A DNA stretch of 64,000 bases from Marinobacter persicus. GTDB taxonomy: Bacteria; Pseudomonadota; Gammaproteobacteria; Pseudomonadales; Oleiphilaceae. The position numbers and the translations under genes are program-made. The DNA is taken from contig NZ_PTIV01000003.1 of assembly GCF_002934325.1 (NCBI RefSeq), positions 62,001-126,000 on the forward strand, read 5' to 3'. Below the pieces are notes generated by a model that searched no databases, had not been told where the DNA came from, and saw only the letters and a list, made by a program, of their open reading frames with translations. Below are positions 31,124 to 41,620 of this stretch, one piece after another; the first letter of the stretch is position 1; every line of letters begins with the position of its first letter.

Positions 31124-31246
31124 GAGATTCGGTTGTCCGTTGTTCCCTGACTGGCACAGAGCCAGGGGAATGACTCAGGATTTAACGGGCCCGGATGCGG
31201 AAAACCCGACACAAAACCGGCAAAATTCTACACCGTTGGCAGACAC

Positions 31247-31277
31247 AAAAAAACCGGAATACCTGAGTATTCCGGTT
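31247..31277 (-). terminator. Rho-independent terminator after hflC
   Basis: A perfect 11-bp stem pairs 31252-31262 with 31267-31277 (AACCGGAATAC/GTATTCCGGTT). On the minus strand it ends in a run of seven T. Confidence 0.9.
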
Positions 31278-31297
31278 CTTCGTGTTTCCGGCTGCGA

Positions 31298-32173
31298 TTA
31301 ATTCGCGCCTGCCGGGTTGTTCAGGAACTTCATGAAATCGCTCTTGGCGTCGATCACCATGAGGTCGTCCTTACCAGAGAAGGTGTTCTGATAGGCCTGA
31401 AGGCTACGATAGAAGCTGTAAAACTCTTCATCGGCACCATAAGCCTCGGCGTAGATACGAGCCGCCTCGCCATCACCTTCACCCCGGGTTTCTTCCGCCT
31501 GGGCGAAGGCTTCAGCCAGGATCACGGTCTGCTGGCGATCTGCATCAGCACGAATACCTTCTGCCAGCTCACGACCGCGGGAACGGAATTCCTGAGCCAG
31601 CTTGTGGCGCTCGGTCGCCATGCGGCGGTATACATTCTCGCTGACCTGACCTGGCAGTTCGATGGCTTTGATGCGGATATCCACCACTTCAATACCAAAC
31701 TCTTCTACCGAGGTCTGGTTCACAAGATCCCGAAGGGTATGCATCAGCTCATCGCGCTGACCGGACACCACTTCGTGCATGGTGCGAACACCGAACTCGT
31801 CACGCAGACCGTTGTCCACCCGGGACAGGATCAGTGACTGGGCGCGGAACTCGTCCCCACCGGTTGCCCGGTAGAACTGGTCGACGTCGCGGATCTTCCA
31901 GGCCACGTAAGAGTCCACGTCCAGCGGCTTTTTCTCCACCGTGAGGTACTGACGGGATGGCAGATCCATGGTCAGTACCCGGACATCGAACTCACGAACC
32001 TCGTCGATCACCGGCACTTTAAAGTGCAGGCCCGCCTGGATGTCGGTTTCAACCAGTTCCCCAAAACGCAGCAACACGCCACGATGGGTTTCGGGAATGA
32101 TATACACGCTGGACAACACAAGCAGGACAACAATCAGAGCGCCTGCCAGGCCCACAATACTTTTGGGTCCCAT
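31298..32173 (-). CDS. hflC: FtsH protease modulator HflC
   Basis: 291 residues: one N-terminal membrane helix (about 8-26), an SPFH/band-7 domain (about 28-200), then a coiled-coil region with alanine- and glutamate-rich repeats (about 200-250). With HflK it forms the large periplasmic cage around FtsH in the inner membrane. ETHRGVLLRFGELVETDIQA at the band-7 start is typical. It starts 3 bases after hflK and is the last gene before the terminator. Confidence 0.95.
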   Translation of the reverse strand: MGPKSIVGLAGALIVVLLVLSSVYIIPETHRGVLLRFGELVETDIQAGLHFKVPVIDEVREFDVRVLTMDLPSRQYLTVEKKPLDVDSYVAWKIRDVDQFYRATGGDEFRAQSLILSRVDNGLRDEFGVRTMHEVVSGQRDELMHTLRDLVNQTSVEEFGIEVVDIRIKAIELPGQVSENVYRRMATERHKLAQEFRSRGRELAEGIRADADRQQTVILAEAFAQAEETRGEGDGEAARIYAEAYGADEEFYSFYRSLQAYQNTFSGKDDLMVIDAKSDFMKFLNNPAGAN

Positions 32174-32176
32174 AAC

Positions 32177-33370
32177 TTATCTGCTCCTCCGAATGTTGGC
32201 GTTCTGACGGCTCTGCACTTCCTGCAACACCTGGTCCGTCAGGGCCTGAATATCCACCTGCTGTGCGTTGTTACTGTTCCCGGACGACTGGGAACTATTG
32301 GCCGGCAAGCGGTTCTGGGTCAGCCGATCCAGAGGCAGGTACATCATGTTGCCGCTGCTTTCGGTGTCCACCAGGATCTTGCTGCTATTGCTCAAGACGT
32401 TCTCAACAGCCTGGAGGTACATGCGCTCACGAGTAACCACCGGGGCAGCCTCATACACTGCCAGCAGTTGCTTGAAGCGCGCGGTTTCACCGCGGGCCCG
32501 CTCAATCACTTCCTGCTTGTAGGCATTGGCCTCTTCAATCAAGCGCTGAGCCTGACCACGAGCCTCCGGAACAATCTTGTTGCGGTAGGTCTCGGCTTCC
32601 TCTTTCAGGCGCTGCTCGTCTTCCCGGGCGCGCTGAACTTCACGGAAGGAATCCTGCACGGCGGATGGCGGCTGGGTGCTTTCGACGTTCACCCGAACCA
32701 CATCCAGGCCGGCGCCATAGTCGCGGAGGAAGTTCTGCAGGCGCTGCTCAATGCGAATCGCCAGCTCCGCACGACCTTCGGTCAGCACGTCATCCAGGGA
32801 GGAACTGCCCACCTCGTGCCGCAGGGCACTATCGGTAGCAAAGGCCAGGGCCTGGTTGGAGTCACGAACATTCAGCACATAGGCTTCGGCGTTGGACACC
32901 CGGTATTGAACCTGAAGGTCCACCGTCACCAGGTTTTCATCCTGGGTCAGCATCTGACCGGAGGATTCCGCCGAGCGAACGTTGGTTACGCGAACCTTGG
33001 TGACGTTGTCGATCAAGGGCACTTTGAAACGCAGACCCGGGTTTTCGGTACGGTTGTATTCACCGAACCTCAGAACCACCGCGCGTTCCTGTTCGTCCAC
33101 GGTATAGAACGACTGGAAAATGACGTAACCGACGGCCAGGATGGCCACAACCGCCAGAATGGCGCCAAAACCACCCCCGCCAGAGCTTTTGCCACCCCCG
33201 GAGTTGCCAGAATTGCCGCCTTTGCCTCCCAGCATCCGATTGAGTTTATCGAGTCCTTTTTTCAGGGCTTCATCGAGATCCGGCGGCCCCTGATCATTGC
33301 CGCCACGACCGCCACCGGTTCCCCAGGGGTCATTGTCGTTACGGTTTCCACCCGGTTCATTCCAGGCCAT
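32177..33370 (-). CDS. hflK: FtsH protease modulator HflK
   Basis: 397 residues. A Gly/Asn/Asp-rich cytoplasmic N-terminus (residues 1-65) is followed by one membrane helix (about 72-92), a band-7 domain (VDEQERAVVLRFGEYNRTEN onward) and a long coiled coil (about 255-330). Partner of HflC in control of FtsH. The last 60 residues are Ser/Asn/Gln-rich. It is 82 bases downstream of hflX. Confidence 0.95.
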   Translation of the reverse strand: MAWNEPGGNRNDNDPWGTGGGRGGNDQGPPDLDEALKKGLDKLNRMLGGKGGNSGNSGGGKSSGGGGFGAILAVVAILAVGYVIFQSFYTVDEQERAVVLRFGEYNRTENPGLRFKVPLIDNVTKVRVTNVRSAESSGQMLTQDENLVTVDLQVQYRVSNAEAYVLNVRDSNQALAFATDSALRHEVGSSSLDDVLTEGRAELAIRIEQRLQNFLRDYGAGLDVVRVNVESTQPPSAVQDSFREVQRAREDEQRLKEEAETYRNKIVPEARGQAQRLIEEANAYKQEVIERARGETARFKQLLAVYEAAPVVTRERMYLQAVENVLSNSSKILVDTESSGNMMYLPLDRLTQNRLPANSSQSSGNSNNAQQVDIQALTDQVLQEVQSRQNANIRRSR

Positions 33371-33452
33371 AGTTCTCTCCGTTCGTGTTTATGCGAATGG
33401 CTGCAAATACTAGGGATTTATAGCTTCCCCGGCAATACCGCACTTGCAGCGG

Positions 33453-34745
33453 TTACTGGTCGTCCAGTCTGACATCCTGTTCCTGCACACCGGCGCGGCT
33501 GAGAAGCTGCAACCAGTCCCGGTTCTGTAGGCGCACTTCCACCACTGAATCACCGGTGTCACGGTATTCCTCACTGAGCACCGACCCGGCCTCGTGCAGT
33601 AATGCCCGCAGCTTGCCGTCGGTGGGGCCGAGCACCACAAAGTGATGGACCACATCTTCAGCCAGGCGTTCGACAATGGCATCAAACAACAGTTCCAGAC
33701 CCTGACCGGAAACGGCGGACACCCAGACTCTGACAGGTACGCCGTCCTCGTTACGATCAATCCGTGGTTCGAAATCCTCCAGCAGGTCAATCTTGTTGAA
33801 TACCTGTAATACGGGAATCTCGTCAGCTCCGATCTCCGCCAGGACGTTTTCCACCTGTTCGATGTTTTCGTCACGACGGCTGTCGTAGCAATCGATGACG
33901 TGAAGCAACAGCGACGCCTGGGTGGTTTCTTCCAGGGTAGCCCGAAATGCCTCCACCAGCTTGTGAGGCAGATGGCGAATAAATCCCACGGTATCGGCCA
34001 TGACCACCGGTCCGACGTCCGGCAGATCCAGACGACGCAAGGTGGGGTCCAGCGTGGCGAACAGCTGGTTCGCCGCGTACACCGTCGAGGTGGTGATGTG
34101 GTTGAACAGGGTCGATTTACCGGCGTTGGTGTAGCCCACCAGGGAGACGGTAGGGATGTCCGCCCGCTTTCTGGCCCGGCGCCCCTGGTTCCGCTGCTTG
34201 CGCACTTTTTCCAGCCGCTTGTGGATGGACTTGATGCGTTCGCGCAACAGTCGACGGTCGGTTTCCAGCTGGGTTTCGCCCGGGCCACGCAACCCAATCC
34301 CGCCTTTCTGGCGTTCCAGGTGAGTCCAACCCCGAACCAGTCGGGTCGACATGTGCTCCAGCTGAGCCAACTCAACCTGGAGTTTGCCCTCATGGGTTCG
34401 GGCCCGCTGGGCAAAAATATCCAGGATCACCCCTGTGCGATCCAGCACCCGGCACTTGAGTTCCCGTTCAATGTTGCGCTCCTGACTCGGGCTCAACGCA
34501 TGATTGAACAGTACGATATCGGCCTCGTTGGCGGCCACGGCATCGCGGATTTCTTCCAGCTTGCCTGCACCAACAAAAAGCCGCGGACTGGGTTGCTTAC
34601 GGGAACCGGTCACCGAGGCAACAGGTTCAACACCTGCCGAGGTAACCAGCTCACGGAATTCGCCGGGGTCTTCGGTATCTTCGTGGGCGGTAAAATCTAT
34701 GTGAACGAGAACCGCCCGCTCTCCGACATCAGGACGCTCAAACAA
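33453..34745 (-). CDS. hflX: Ribosome-rescue GTPase HflX
   Basis: 430-residue translational GTPase that splits stalled 70S ribosomes, for example under heat stress. G1 is GYTNAGKSTLF (near 204), G3 is DTVGFIRHLPH (near 250), and G4 is NKIDLL (near 315). The N-terminal HflX domain ends in the RGPGETQLETDRR glycine-rich segment near 150. It lies 92 bases after hfq, with a hairpin in between. Confidence 0.95.
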   Translation of the reverse strand: MFERPDVGERAVLVHIDFTAHEDTEDPGEFRELVTSAGVEPVASVTGSRKQPSPRLFVGAGKLEEIRDAVAANEADIVLFNHALSPSQERNIERELKCRVLDRTGVILDIFAQRARTHEGKLQVELAQLEHMSTRLVRGWTHLERQKGGIGLRGPGETQLETDRRLLRERIKSIHKRLEKVRKQRNQGRRARKRADIPTVSLVGYTNAGKSTLFNHITTSTVYAANQLFATLDPTLRRLDLPDVGPVVMADTVGFIRHLPHKLVEAFRATLEETTQASLLLHVIDCYDSRRDENIEQVENVLAEIGADEIPVLQVFNKIDLLEDFEPRIDRNEDGVPVRVWVSAVSGQGLELLFDAIVERLAEDVVHHFVVLGPTDGKLRALLHEAGSVLSEEYRDTGDSVVEVRLQNRDWLQLLSRAGVQEQDVRLDDQ

Positions 34746-34770
34746 GTTTGATCAACTCCATAAATACAAA

Positions 34771-34815
34771 CACCCGCGACCCTGTCAGACCGAAACCTGA
34801 CCTGGAACGCGGGTG
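34771..34815 (-). terminator. Partial terminator or attenuator between hfq and hflX
   Basis: CACCCGCG (34771-34778) pairs with CGCGGGTG (34808-34815), with further GTCAG/CTGAC pairing inside. On the minus strand the stem is followed by TTTGTATTTA. Since hflX continues in the same direction, this probably reduces read-through from hfq. Confidence 0.65.
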
Positions 34816-34837
34816 CAAAAAACCGGTAAGACGGTGA

Positions 34838-35089
34838 TCAGTCCTCAGACTCACCTTCCTCGGCCGTGTTCTGCGGCGGGATACGAACGTTACGTGCAGG
34901 CACAACGGTGGAAATGGCGTGCTTGTAGACCATCTGACTTACGGTGTTCTTCAGCAGAATCACGAATTGGTCAAACGATTCAATCTGACCCTGCAGCTTG
35001 ATGCCGTTGACCAGAAAAATGGAAACGGGGATGCGTTCCTTGCGCAAGGCGTTGAGGTAAGGGTCTTGTAGGGAGTGCCCTTTTGACAT
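34838..35089 (-). CDS. hfq: RNA chaperone Hfq
   Basis: 83 residues; hexameric Sm-like protein that joins small RNAs to mRNAs. Sm1 and Sm2 motifs are seen in [20 protein letters not shown] and [27 protein letters not shown] is the conserved proximal-face start. The C-terminal tail is short and acidic (TAEEGESED). It is 35 bases after miaA, in the usual order. Confidence 0.98.
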   Translation of the reverse strand: MSKGHSLQDPYLNALRKERIPVSIFLVNGIKLQGQIESFDQFVILLKNTVSQMVYKHAISTVVPARNVRIPPQNTAEEGESED

Positions 35090-35124
35090 GAGTGTTCTCC
35101 TGTTTTTTTAGTAAGTGCAGATCG

Positions 35125-36159
35125 TCAATTATTCTCTTCAAATGTGGTGCGAACGCCTTGGCTTTTCAAGGTTTCCAGCACCGGGGAAATGTCGGCCGTG
35201 GTCAACCACTGCACGTCCTGCCATTTCCGTAACCAGGTCAACTGGCGCTTGGCCAGTTGACGGGTGGCGGCAACGCCTTTCGCCACAAAAGTCTCGTAAT
35301 CCGTATGGCCAGCCAGGTAGTCCCAGGCCTGCCGGTACCCAACACACCTCATCGAGGGCATGTCCGGCGTCAGATCACCACGGGCCATCAGCCCCCTGAC
35401 TTCGTCCAGAAAGCCCGCTTCCAACATGGCCAGAAAACGCCGTTCAATGCGTTGGTGCAGGGTGGAACGTTGTGCCGGGGCCAGCGCAAACTGGCAGACA
35501 GTATACGGCAGGCTGGCGTTTTCGTCTGCCTGCCACCGGGTAGAATACGTGAAATCCTCGACACCTGCCGACTGGCTGGCCTTATCCGCCTGCCAGAAGC
35601 TGGAAATCGGCTTGCCGGTCAGCCGGATCACTTCGAGGGCTCTCATCAGTCGCTGCCGATTGTTGGGGTGAATCAGTTTCGCCGCTTGCGGGTCTTTTTC
35701 TGACAGTTCCCGGTGCAGAGCTTCCCAACCCTGGCTTTCGGCCTCGCGCTCAATTTGGGCCCGCAATTCCGGACTGGCCGACGGCAGGTTCGACATGCCG
35801 TGGAGCAGCGCCTTGAAGTACATCATGGTGCCACCCACCAGCAACGGAATCCGCCCCCGTTCGGCAATGTCTGCCATTTCGGTCAGGGCGTCCCGGCGAA
35901 AGTCAGCCGCCGAGTAGGTTTCAGCCGGATCGCAGATATCAATCAGTCGGTGCGGCGCCTGGGCCAACTCTTCCCCGGACGGCTTGGCGGTGCCGATGTC
36001 CATGCCCCGGTAGATCATGGCGGAGTCGACACTGATGATCTCACAGGGCAACTGCTGGCACAGGGCGATGGCCAGATCGGTCTTGCCCGACGCAGTCGGC
36101 CCCATCAGGAAAATGGCCGGGGGCAGGCAATCACGCTTGGCGGGATCGGTTATGGACAT
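35125..36159 (-). CDS. miaA: tRNA dimethylallyltransferase MiaA
   Basis: 344 residues; adds dimethylallyl to A37 of tRNAs, the substrate step before MiaB. The P-loop is GPTASGKT (about residues 19-26). [20 protein letters not shown] follows. The start at 36159 lies 5 bases after the mutL stop, with AGGGGG about 10 bases upstream. The frame is open to 36240 inside mutL, but that extension is not conserved. Confidence 0.94.
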   Translation of the reverse strand: MSITDPAKRDCLPPAIFLMGPTASGKTDLAIALCQQLPCEIISVDSAMIYRGMDIGTAKPSGEELAQAPHRLIDICDPAETYSAADFRRDALTEMADIAERGRIPLLVGGTMMYFKALLHGMSNLPSASPELRAQIEREAESQGWEALHRELSEKDPQAAKLIHPNNRQRLMRALEVIRLTGKPISSFWQADKASQSAGVEDFTYSTRWQADENASLPYTVCQFALAPAQRSTLHQRIERRFLAMLEAGFLDEVRGLMARGDLTPDMPSMRCVGYRQAWDYLAGHTDYETFVAKGVAATRQLAKRQLTWLRKWQDVQWLTTADISPVLETLKSQGVRTTFEENN

Positions 36160-36164
36160 ACCGG

Positions 36165-38066
36165 TCAACGCCCCCTGAGAAACAGCTTGTCCAGCTCCGA
36201 GAGCGTAACCAGGGTCCAGGTGGGCCGACCATGATTGCACTGACCGCTGCGCTCTGTGGCTTCCATATCCCGCAGCAGGGAATTCATCTCCGGAATCGTC
36301 AACTGTCGGTTCGCCCTCACCGAACCATGGCAGGCCATGGTTCCCAATAATTCGTGAGTCATGGCTTTCACACGGTCACTCTGGCCGTGTTCGATCACAT
36401 CCGCGAGGACATCGCGTACCAGTTGCTCGGTATCGGCGCCCCGCAGCAGGGCGGGAATCTGCCGGACCGCCAGCGTTTCCGGACCAATGCGCTCAATCTG
36501 GAGTCCCAGTTGCTGAAGCTCACTGCCATGACTCTCCGCCAGGGCCGCTTCTTTCTGGCTGACGGCCAACGACATAGGAACCAACAACGGCTGGCTTTTC
36601 AGATCCTGCTCATCCAGGGCCCGTTTCATACGCTCATAGGTAATGCGCTCGTGGGCGGCGTGCATATCCACAACGATCATCCCGGCCCGGCTCTGAGCCA
36701 GGATGTAGATGCCGTGCAACTGGGCGATGGCGTAACCCAGTGGCGGCTCCTCACCCGTTCCTTGCGGTGGCGTCGGTGCCGGGGCCACGGCAGATCCAGC
36801 CTCCACCGCTGGTTGCGCCCCCCTATTTTCCACACCGCCACCTTCATTCAGTGACTGGTAAAAGGCCATCTGGTCGCTGGCCTGCCACTGGGGGTTTGGC
36901 GAAGGCGCCGCCGGGCGCTCTTGCCCACTCATGGCACCGGGGTATGTGACTCCCGGGTTGCCAGGGAACGGCGAAGCGGCAGGCGCTGTCTGGGCGGCGG
37001 CAGGTGAGACACTGGCTTCGCGCCCAAATGATTCGGCCACGGCACCACGCAAATGATCGTCCGGCCGAACATCGGCCAGGGCCCGGTGCAAGGTGCGGAA
37101 AATGAAGTCGTGCACCAGCCGGCCATCGCGGAATCGAACTTCGTGCTTGGTGGGATGCACGTTGACGTCCACCGTTGCAGGGTCCACTTCCAGATACAGC
37201 ACGAACGCCGGGTGCCGGTTGTTGTACAACACGTCCCGGTAGGCCTGGCGCACGGCGTGGGCCACCAGCTTGTCCCGGATCACCCGCCCGTTCACGAAGA
37301 AATATTGCAAGTCCGCCTGGCTGCGGGAGAAGGTCGGCAACGCCACCCAGCCCCACAGGCGCAGGCCGGTGGCTTCGGTGTCGATCAGCACCGCATTATC
37401 AATGAACTGTTGGCCGCAGAGCGAACCAATCCTACGCTCCCGGTCCAGGTCCGAGGCTGCGGGTCGAAGGCTCTGCACCACTTTCTGGTTGTGGCGAAGG
37501 GTGAAACCGGCATCAAAGCGGCTCAGGGCCTGGCGACGTATGCACTCTTCCACATGATTGAATTCGGTTTTCTCGGTGCGCAGGAACTTGCGCCGGGCGG
37601 GCGTATTGAAAAACAGGTCCCGCACTTCAACGGTGGTGCCCACAGGGTGAGCCGCCGGGGTAATGCTGGCATCCATGTCGCGGCCTTCCACCTGCACCCG
37701 CGCCGCGGCTTCCTGCTCTGCGGTACGGGACGTCAACGCCAGACGGGAGACGGAGCTGATACTGGCCAGCGCCTCACCCCGAAAACCGAGGGTACCCACG
37801 GCTTCGAGGTCGTCCAGGGAGGTAATCTTGCTGGTGGCGTGGCGGCTGAGGGACAGCGGCAGATCGGCTTCGCCAATACCAAAGCCATCATCCCGGACCC
37901 GGATCAGCTTGGCACCGCCCTGCTCGACCTCCACATCCACCCGGGAAGCCCCGGCATCCAGGGCATTTTCCACCAGTTCTTTGACAACAGATGCGGGCCG
38001 CTCCACCACCTCGCCGGCGGCAATCTGGTTCGCCAGTCGGGGCGGAAGCAACTGAATGTGGGGCAT
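36165..38066 (-). CDS. mutL: DNA mismatch repair protein MutL
   Basis: 633 residues. N-terminal GHKL ATPase with [17 protein letters not shown] and [13 protein letters not shown]; residues about 1-330 include the transducer domain. A Pro/Ala/Gln-rich linker (about 345-440) leads to the C-terminal dimerisation domain (450-633). The [12 protein letters not shown] region is present; no DQHAxxER endonuclease motif is obvious ([13 protein letters not shown] is close), so endonuclease activity should not be assumed. It is 20 bases after amiB. Confidence 0.95.
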   Translation of the reverse strand: MPHIQLLPPRLANQIAAGEVVERPASVVKELVENALDAGASRVDVEVEQGGAKLIRVRDDGFGIGEADLPLSLSRHATSKITSLDDLEAVGTLGFRGEALASISSVSRLALTSRTAEQEAAARVQVEGRDMDASITPAAHPVGTTVEVRDLFFNTPARRKFLRTEKTEFNHVEECIRRQALSRFDAGFTLRHNQKVVQSLRPAASDLDRERRIGSLCGQQFIDNAVLIDTEATGLRLWGWVALPTFSRSQADLQYFFVNGRVIRDKLVAHAVRQAYRDVLYNNRHPAFVLYLEVDPATVDVNVHPTKHEVRFRDGRLVHDFIFRTLHRALADVRPDDHLRGAVAESFGREASVSPAAAQTAPAASPFPGNPGVTYPGAMSGQERPAAPSPNPQWQASDQMAFYQSLNEGGGVENRGAQPAVEAGSAVAPAPTPPQGTGEEPPLGYAIAQLHGIYILAQSRAGMIVVDMHAAHERITYERMKRALDEQDLKSQPLLVPMSLAVSQKEAALAESHGSELQQLGLQIERIGPETLAVRQIPALLRGADTEQLVRDVLADVIEHGQSDRVKAMTHELLGTMACHGSVRANRQLTIPEMNSLLRDMEATERSGQCNHGRPTWTLVTLSELDKLFLRGR

Positions 38067-38086
38067 AGCCGGGACTTACCTCGTAA

Positions 38087-39427
38087 TCACGATGAAGGGA
38101 TGCGAATGGTTTGCCCTACCATAACACGATCATCATTCATGCCGTTAAAACGCATCAGTTCGTTAACAGAAACCTGGTTCTCACGAGCCACGGCCGAGAG
38201 GGTATCGCCACGCTGGATCTGGTAACGGCTGACAGCATTACTGTTACCATTGCGCTTTTGCCAGGCCAGTAAGGTGCCTGGTGGCGGTGTGGTCTGAAAA
38301 TAATCGTCAATGCCTCCCATAATCGCCCTGGCCAGCCGGCTTCGATACCAGTCAGACGAGAGCTTCTTCTCCTCGGTGGGATTGGAGATGAAGCCGGCTT
38401 CCACCAGAATTGAGGGAATATCCGGCGACTTGAGCACCACAAAGGCGGCTTGCTCCACGCCCGGCTTGTGCAATTCGGCCACTTGCCCCAGCTCAGCAAG
38501 TACCGAGCTGCCAACACCCAGACTGGCGTTGATGCTGGCGGTCATGGACAGGTCAAGCAGGACACCGGCAAGCAGGTCATCACGACCCTCCAGCGACAGA
38601 TTACCCGCGCCCCCAATCAGGTCCGAGCGGTTCTCGCTGCGGGCTAGCCAGCGGGCTGTTTCACTTGTAGCGCCACGCTGGGACAGGGCAAACACCGAGG
38701 CTCCCTTGGGCTGCGGCGTGCGGAACGCATCCGCGTGCACCGATACAAACAGATCCGCGTTGTACTTACGCGCAAGGATGGTCCGATTTCTCAGACCGAT
38801 GTAATAATCGCCGGTCCGGGTCAGCTTGGCGGTGTATCCTGGCTGCTCGTTGATCAAAGCAGCCAGGGTTTTCGCCATTCTCAGAACCACGTCTTTTTCA
38901 CGGGTGCCCCGCGGCCCGATGGCACCCGGGTCTTCGCCGCCGTGGCCGGCATCCACCACCACCACAATATCCCGCTTGCCCGAGGCATCCTCGGTCAGTG
39001 TCGGGCTGTTGGCCTGTTCAATGCGGGTGCCATTCTCGTCGATCAGGTCGATCACCAGACGGTGACCATACTGTTTGTTGGGTTTCAGGGAAAAACTGCG
39101 GGGCTTGATGTCACTTTTCAAATCCAGCACGACGCGCAAGTCATCACCGTTACGGGGTGCGCTGCGAATACGCTGGATCGGGCTACCGGACAGATCCACG
39201 GCGTCCAGGTTGGTTGCCAGAGCGACATCTTTCAGATCAATCACCAACCTGGCCGGCGAGGAGAGGGAAAATACGTTGTGGTTCACCTGGCTGCCAGTGT
39301 CAAAGACCACGCGGGTATGATCCGGCGCCGGCCATATCCGCAAACCTTCCACTTTACTGGCCGCCGAGGCAAAGCCGGCCGTGGCCATCATCAGAAACAC
39401 GAACGTGAGCCTGAGTAACCGTTTCAT
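38087..39427 (-). CDS. amiB: N-acetylmuramoyl-L-alanine amidase (AmiB/C type) with AMIN and LysM domains
   Basis: 446 residues. Signal peptide (about 1-22), AMIN targeting domain (about 25-130), zinc amidase_3 domain starting VVVDAGHGGEDPGAIGPRG (about 156-375) and ending before a C-terminal LysM (YQIQRGDTLSAVARE, about 400-444). It cleaves peptidoglycan side chains from glycan during cell separation in the periplasm. Its position between tsaE and mutL is the standard one. It overlaps tsaE by one base. Confidence 0.94.
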   Translation of the reverse strand: MKRLLRLTFVFLMMATAGFASAASKVEGLRIWPAPDHTRVVFDTGSQVNHNVFSLSSPARLVIDLKDVALATNLDAVDLSGSPIQRIRSAPRNGDDLRVVLDLKSDIKPRSFSLKPNKQYGHRLVIDLIDENGTRIEQANSPTLTEDASGKRDIVVVVDAGHGGEDPGAIGPRGTREKDVVLRMAKTLAALINEQPGYTAKLTRTGDYYIGLRNRTILARKYNADLFVSVHADAFRTPQPKGASVFALSQRGATSETARWLARSENRSDLIGGAGNLSLEGRDDLLAGVLLDLSMTASINASLGVGSSVLAELGQVAELHKPGVEQAAFVVLKSPDIPSILVEAGFISNPTEEKKLSSDWYRSRLARAIMGGIDDYFQTTPPPGTLLAWQKRNGNSNAVSRYQIQRGDTLSAVARENQVSVNELMRFNGMNDDRVMVGQTIRIPSS

Positions 39428-39921
39428 CAGTGTTGCCCCATCAGTTCAATATCGTTCAACAAGGAAGCGCCAAATTCAGAGCGGGCCCGAAGTACGACAG
39501 AACGGCCTTCCCCCTGCCTTTCAAGATGGATCTCCAGATCCGGCTCTGGCAGCACACCCTCACCCCGTTCCGGCCACTCCACCAGACACAGCGCTTTATC
39601 GGAGAAATAATCCCGAATCCCCATGTATTCGAGTTCTTCCGGATCGCCAAGGCGATACAGGTCGAAGTGAAATACCGGAGGCTCCAGGTCCTCGTAAGGC
39701 TCCACCAGCGTGTAAGTCGGGCTCTTGACCGCGCCCTCGTGCCCCAGACGACGCATAATGCCCCGACTCAGGGTGGTTTTGCCCATGCCCAGGTCACCGT
39801 CCAGATACAGGGTCGCGCCGTGGCCCGATTCTTCAACGAGCCTTCCCAGCTCCTCGCCCAGGCGCTCGGTTTCAGCCTCGCCTTCCAGATACAACCGGCG
39901 CTCATTACCAAATATGCTCAT
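39427..39921 (-). CDS. tsaE: tRNA t6A biosynthesis ATPase TsaE
   Basis: 164 residues; ATPase that drives the TsaB-TsaD cycle forming threonylcarbamoyladenosine at A37. The P-loop is [14 protein letters not shown] (about 43-56). [21 protein letters not shown] and LVEWPERG complete the family pattern. It overlaps nnr by four bases and amiB by one base. Confidence 0.94.
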   Translation of the reverse strand: MSIFGNERRLYLEGEAETERLGEELGRLVEESGHGATLYLDGDLGMGKTTLSRGIMRRLGHEGAVKSPTYTLVEPYEDLEPPVFHFDLYRLGDPEELEYMGIRDYFSDKALCLVEWPERGEGVLPEPDLEIHLERQGEGRSVVLRARSEFGASLLNDIELMGQH

Positions 39922-41480
39922 TCACCCTCCCGGCGGCTACTGGCAACCACTGGCTGCACTGAACGAAAAACGCCGGCCAGGGCCTCGATTACGTCTACGG
40001 GCAACAACCCCATGTACCCCTGGCGCTGCGCGGCTTGATCGGCCGCCGCCAGGTGGGCACAGGCTGCTGCAATAGTGGCCTTTTCCAGATTGTGCATCTG
40101 GGCCACAAGCGCACCCACCATCCCCGACAGGACATCACCCATGCCGCCGGTCGCCATCCCCGGATTACCTCCTGCAATGATGGCGGGTACCCCGGTGCCC
40201 GAAACCATCACGGTACCGGCACCCTTCAATAACACCACGCCACCAAACATTTGCTGCAACTTCTTCGCCGCTGCCAGGCGATCGGCCTCCACATCGGCAA
40301 CCTGACAACCCAGCAGGCGCGCGGCCTCTCCCGGATGAGGGGTAAGCACCTGCTGATCATAAACGGAGGGCGCCTGTCCGGCCATTAGATTGAGGGCGTC
40401 AGCATCCAGCACCCGTGGTTTGCCACTGCCCATCACGGCTTGCAGCAATTGCTGCCCCCAGGTGCTTTGACCCAGGCCCGGACCGCAAATGACCACGTCC
40501 GCTTTTTCCAGCAAGGGCATCAGATCATTACCGTGGCCAACCCCGCGCACCATCACCGAGGGACAGCGCGCCAGCGCCGCAGACACATGTTCCTCGCGGG
40601 TAGCCAGGGACACCAACCCCGCCCCTGAGCGGGCGGCGGCTTCAGCTGCCATAAGCGCTGCGCCACCAAAGCCATGGTCACCGGCAACCACCAGAACGTG
40701 GCCAAAGCTTCCCTTATGGGCATTCAACGCCCTTTGGGGCAACCAGGACTGACAGGCAGACCAACGGTATAGGCCGGCTACCGCCTGCTGCTGGTCATTG
40801 ACGCGGTAGGCTTCCGTGGAAAGCGACTCAAAAACAACGCGACCACACGCCCCCACGCCCTGACCGGTATACAAACCCGCTTTGGCGCCAATGAACGTCA
40901 CGGTGAGAGCTGCGCGAATAATCTCTCCCTCGGCAGCGCCGGTATTGGCGTTAAGCCCCGAGGGAAGGTCCACGGCCAGCACCGGAATGCCCGACGCATT
41001 CACTGCACGAATCACACTGGCGACCGGCTCCCTTGGTGCTCCGGTAACGCCTGTTCCGAGCATGGCATCCACGATGACGGCGACAGACCCGAGCTTTATT
41101 TCCAACTCTGACTCAGCCAGATCCGCCAGCGCCTGTATCTCAACGCCTTCGGCCCGCGCCTTGTTCGCCGCTTTCAGCGCGTCACCGGACAGTTTTTCAA
41201 CCGGCGCCACGGCCACACACTGCACGTTCATGCCATGACGAAGCGCGTTGGCAGCGACCAGGTAGCCGTCACCACCATTGTTCCCTGCACCGCAAAGCAC
41301 CAGAATCGATTCCGGCGGGGGTGAGAGTCGCAGCAATTGACGGAAAGCCGCCCGGGCTGCGGACTGCATCAGCTCAAAACCATCCACTCCCTGCTCGCCA
41401 ATCAGGTACTCATCCATCGCCCGCACGGCATCGGCGGAATACAGGGCTTCTGGTAAACTGTGCGTGGTCTGCGTCGGCAT
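39918..41480 (-). CDS. nnr: Bifunctional NAD(P)H-hydrate epimerase and dehydratase
   Basis: 520 residues, two fused repair enzymes for hydrated NAD(P)H. The N-terminal epimerase (YjeF_N, about 10-220) has [16 protein letters not shown] and [14 protein letters not shown]. The C-terminal ADP-dependent dehydratase (about 230-510) has [20 protein letters not shown]. The start at [11 protein letters not shown] is supported by CTGGAG about 9 bases upstream; the frame is open to 41549. It is the first gene of the long minus-strand superoperon, divergent from queG across an AT-rich 140-base gap. Confidence 0.92.
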   Translation of the reverse strand: MPTQTTHSLPEALYSADAVRAMDEYLIGEQGVDGFELMQSAARAAFRQLLRLSPPPESILVLCGAGNNGGDGYLVAANALRHGMNVQCVAVAPVEKLSGDALKAANKARAEGVEIQALADLAESELEIKLGSVAVIVDAMLGTGVTGAPREPVASVIRAVNASGIPVLAVDLPSGLNANTGAAEGEIIRAALTVTFIGAKAGLYTGQGVGACGRVVFESLSTEAYRVNDQQQAVAGLYRWSACQSWLPQRALNAHKGSFGHVLVVAGDHGFGGAALMAAEAAARSGAGLVSLATREEHVSAALARCPSVMVRGVGHGNDLMPLLEKADVVICGPGLGQSTWGQQLLQAVMGSGKPRVLDADALNLMAGQAPSVYDQQVLTPHPGEAARLLGCQVADVEADRLAAAKKLQQMFGGVVLLKGAGTVMVSGTGVPAIIAGGNPGMATGGMGDVLSGMVGALVAQMHNLEKATIAAACAHLAAADQAAQRQGYMGLLPVDVIEALAGVFRSVQPVVASSRREGE

Positions 41481-41620
41481 AGGCCGCGACTCCAGAGATA
41501 CAGGTAAAGAATTCGGTTTAAGACCTTTGGCCAGATACCTGTAAAGCATAGCAAAACAGAAAAAAAGGTCATAACTTAATCAAATTAAATATTCGCAGGC
41601 GACCGCACCAGGCAGTCATC

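Noticed and set aside
35125..36240. MiaA with 27 extra N-terminal residues.
   Set aside because: The extra part lies inside mutL and is not typical of MiaA; a suitable ribosome-binding site precedes 36159.
36165..38066. MutL endonuclease motif DQHAxxER.
   Set aside because: The closest match is [13 protein letters not shown] and the metal-binding set was not confirmed, so no nuclease claim is made.
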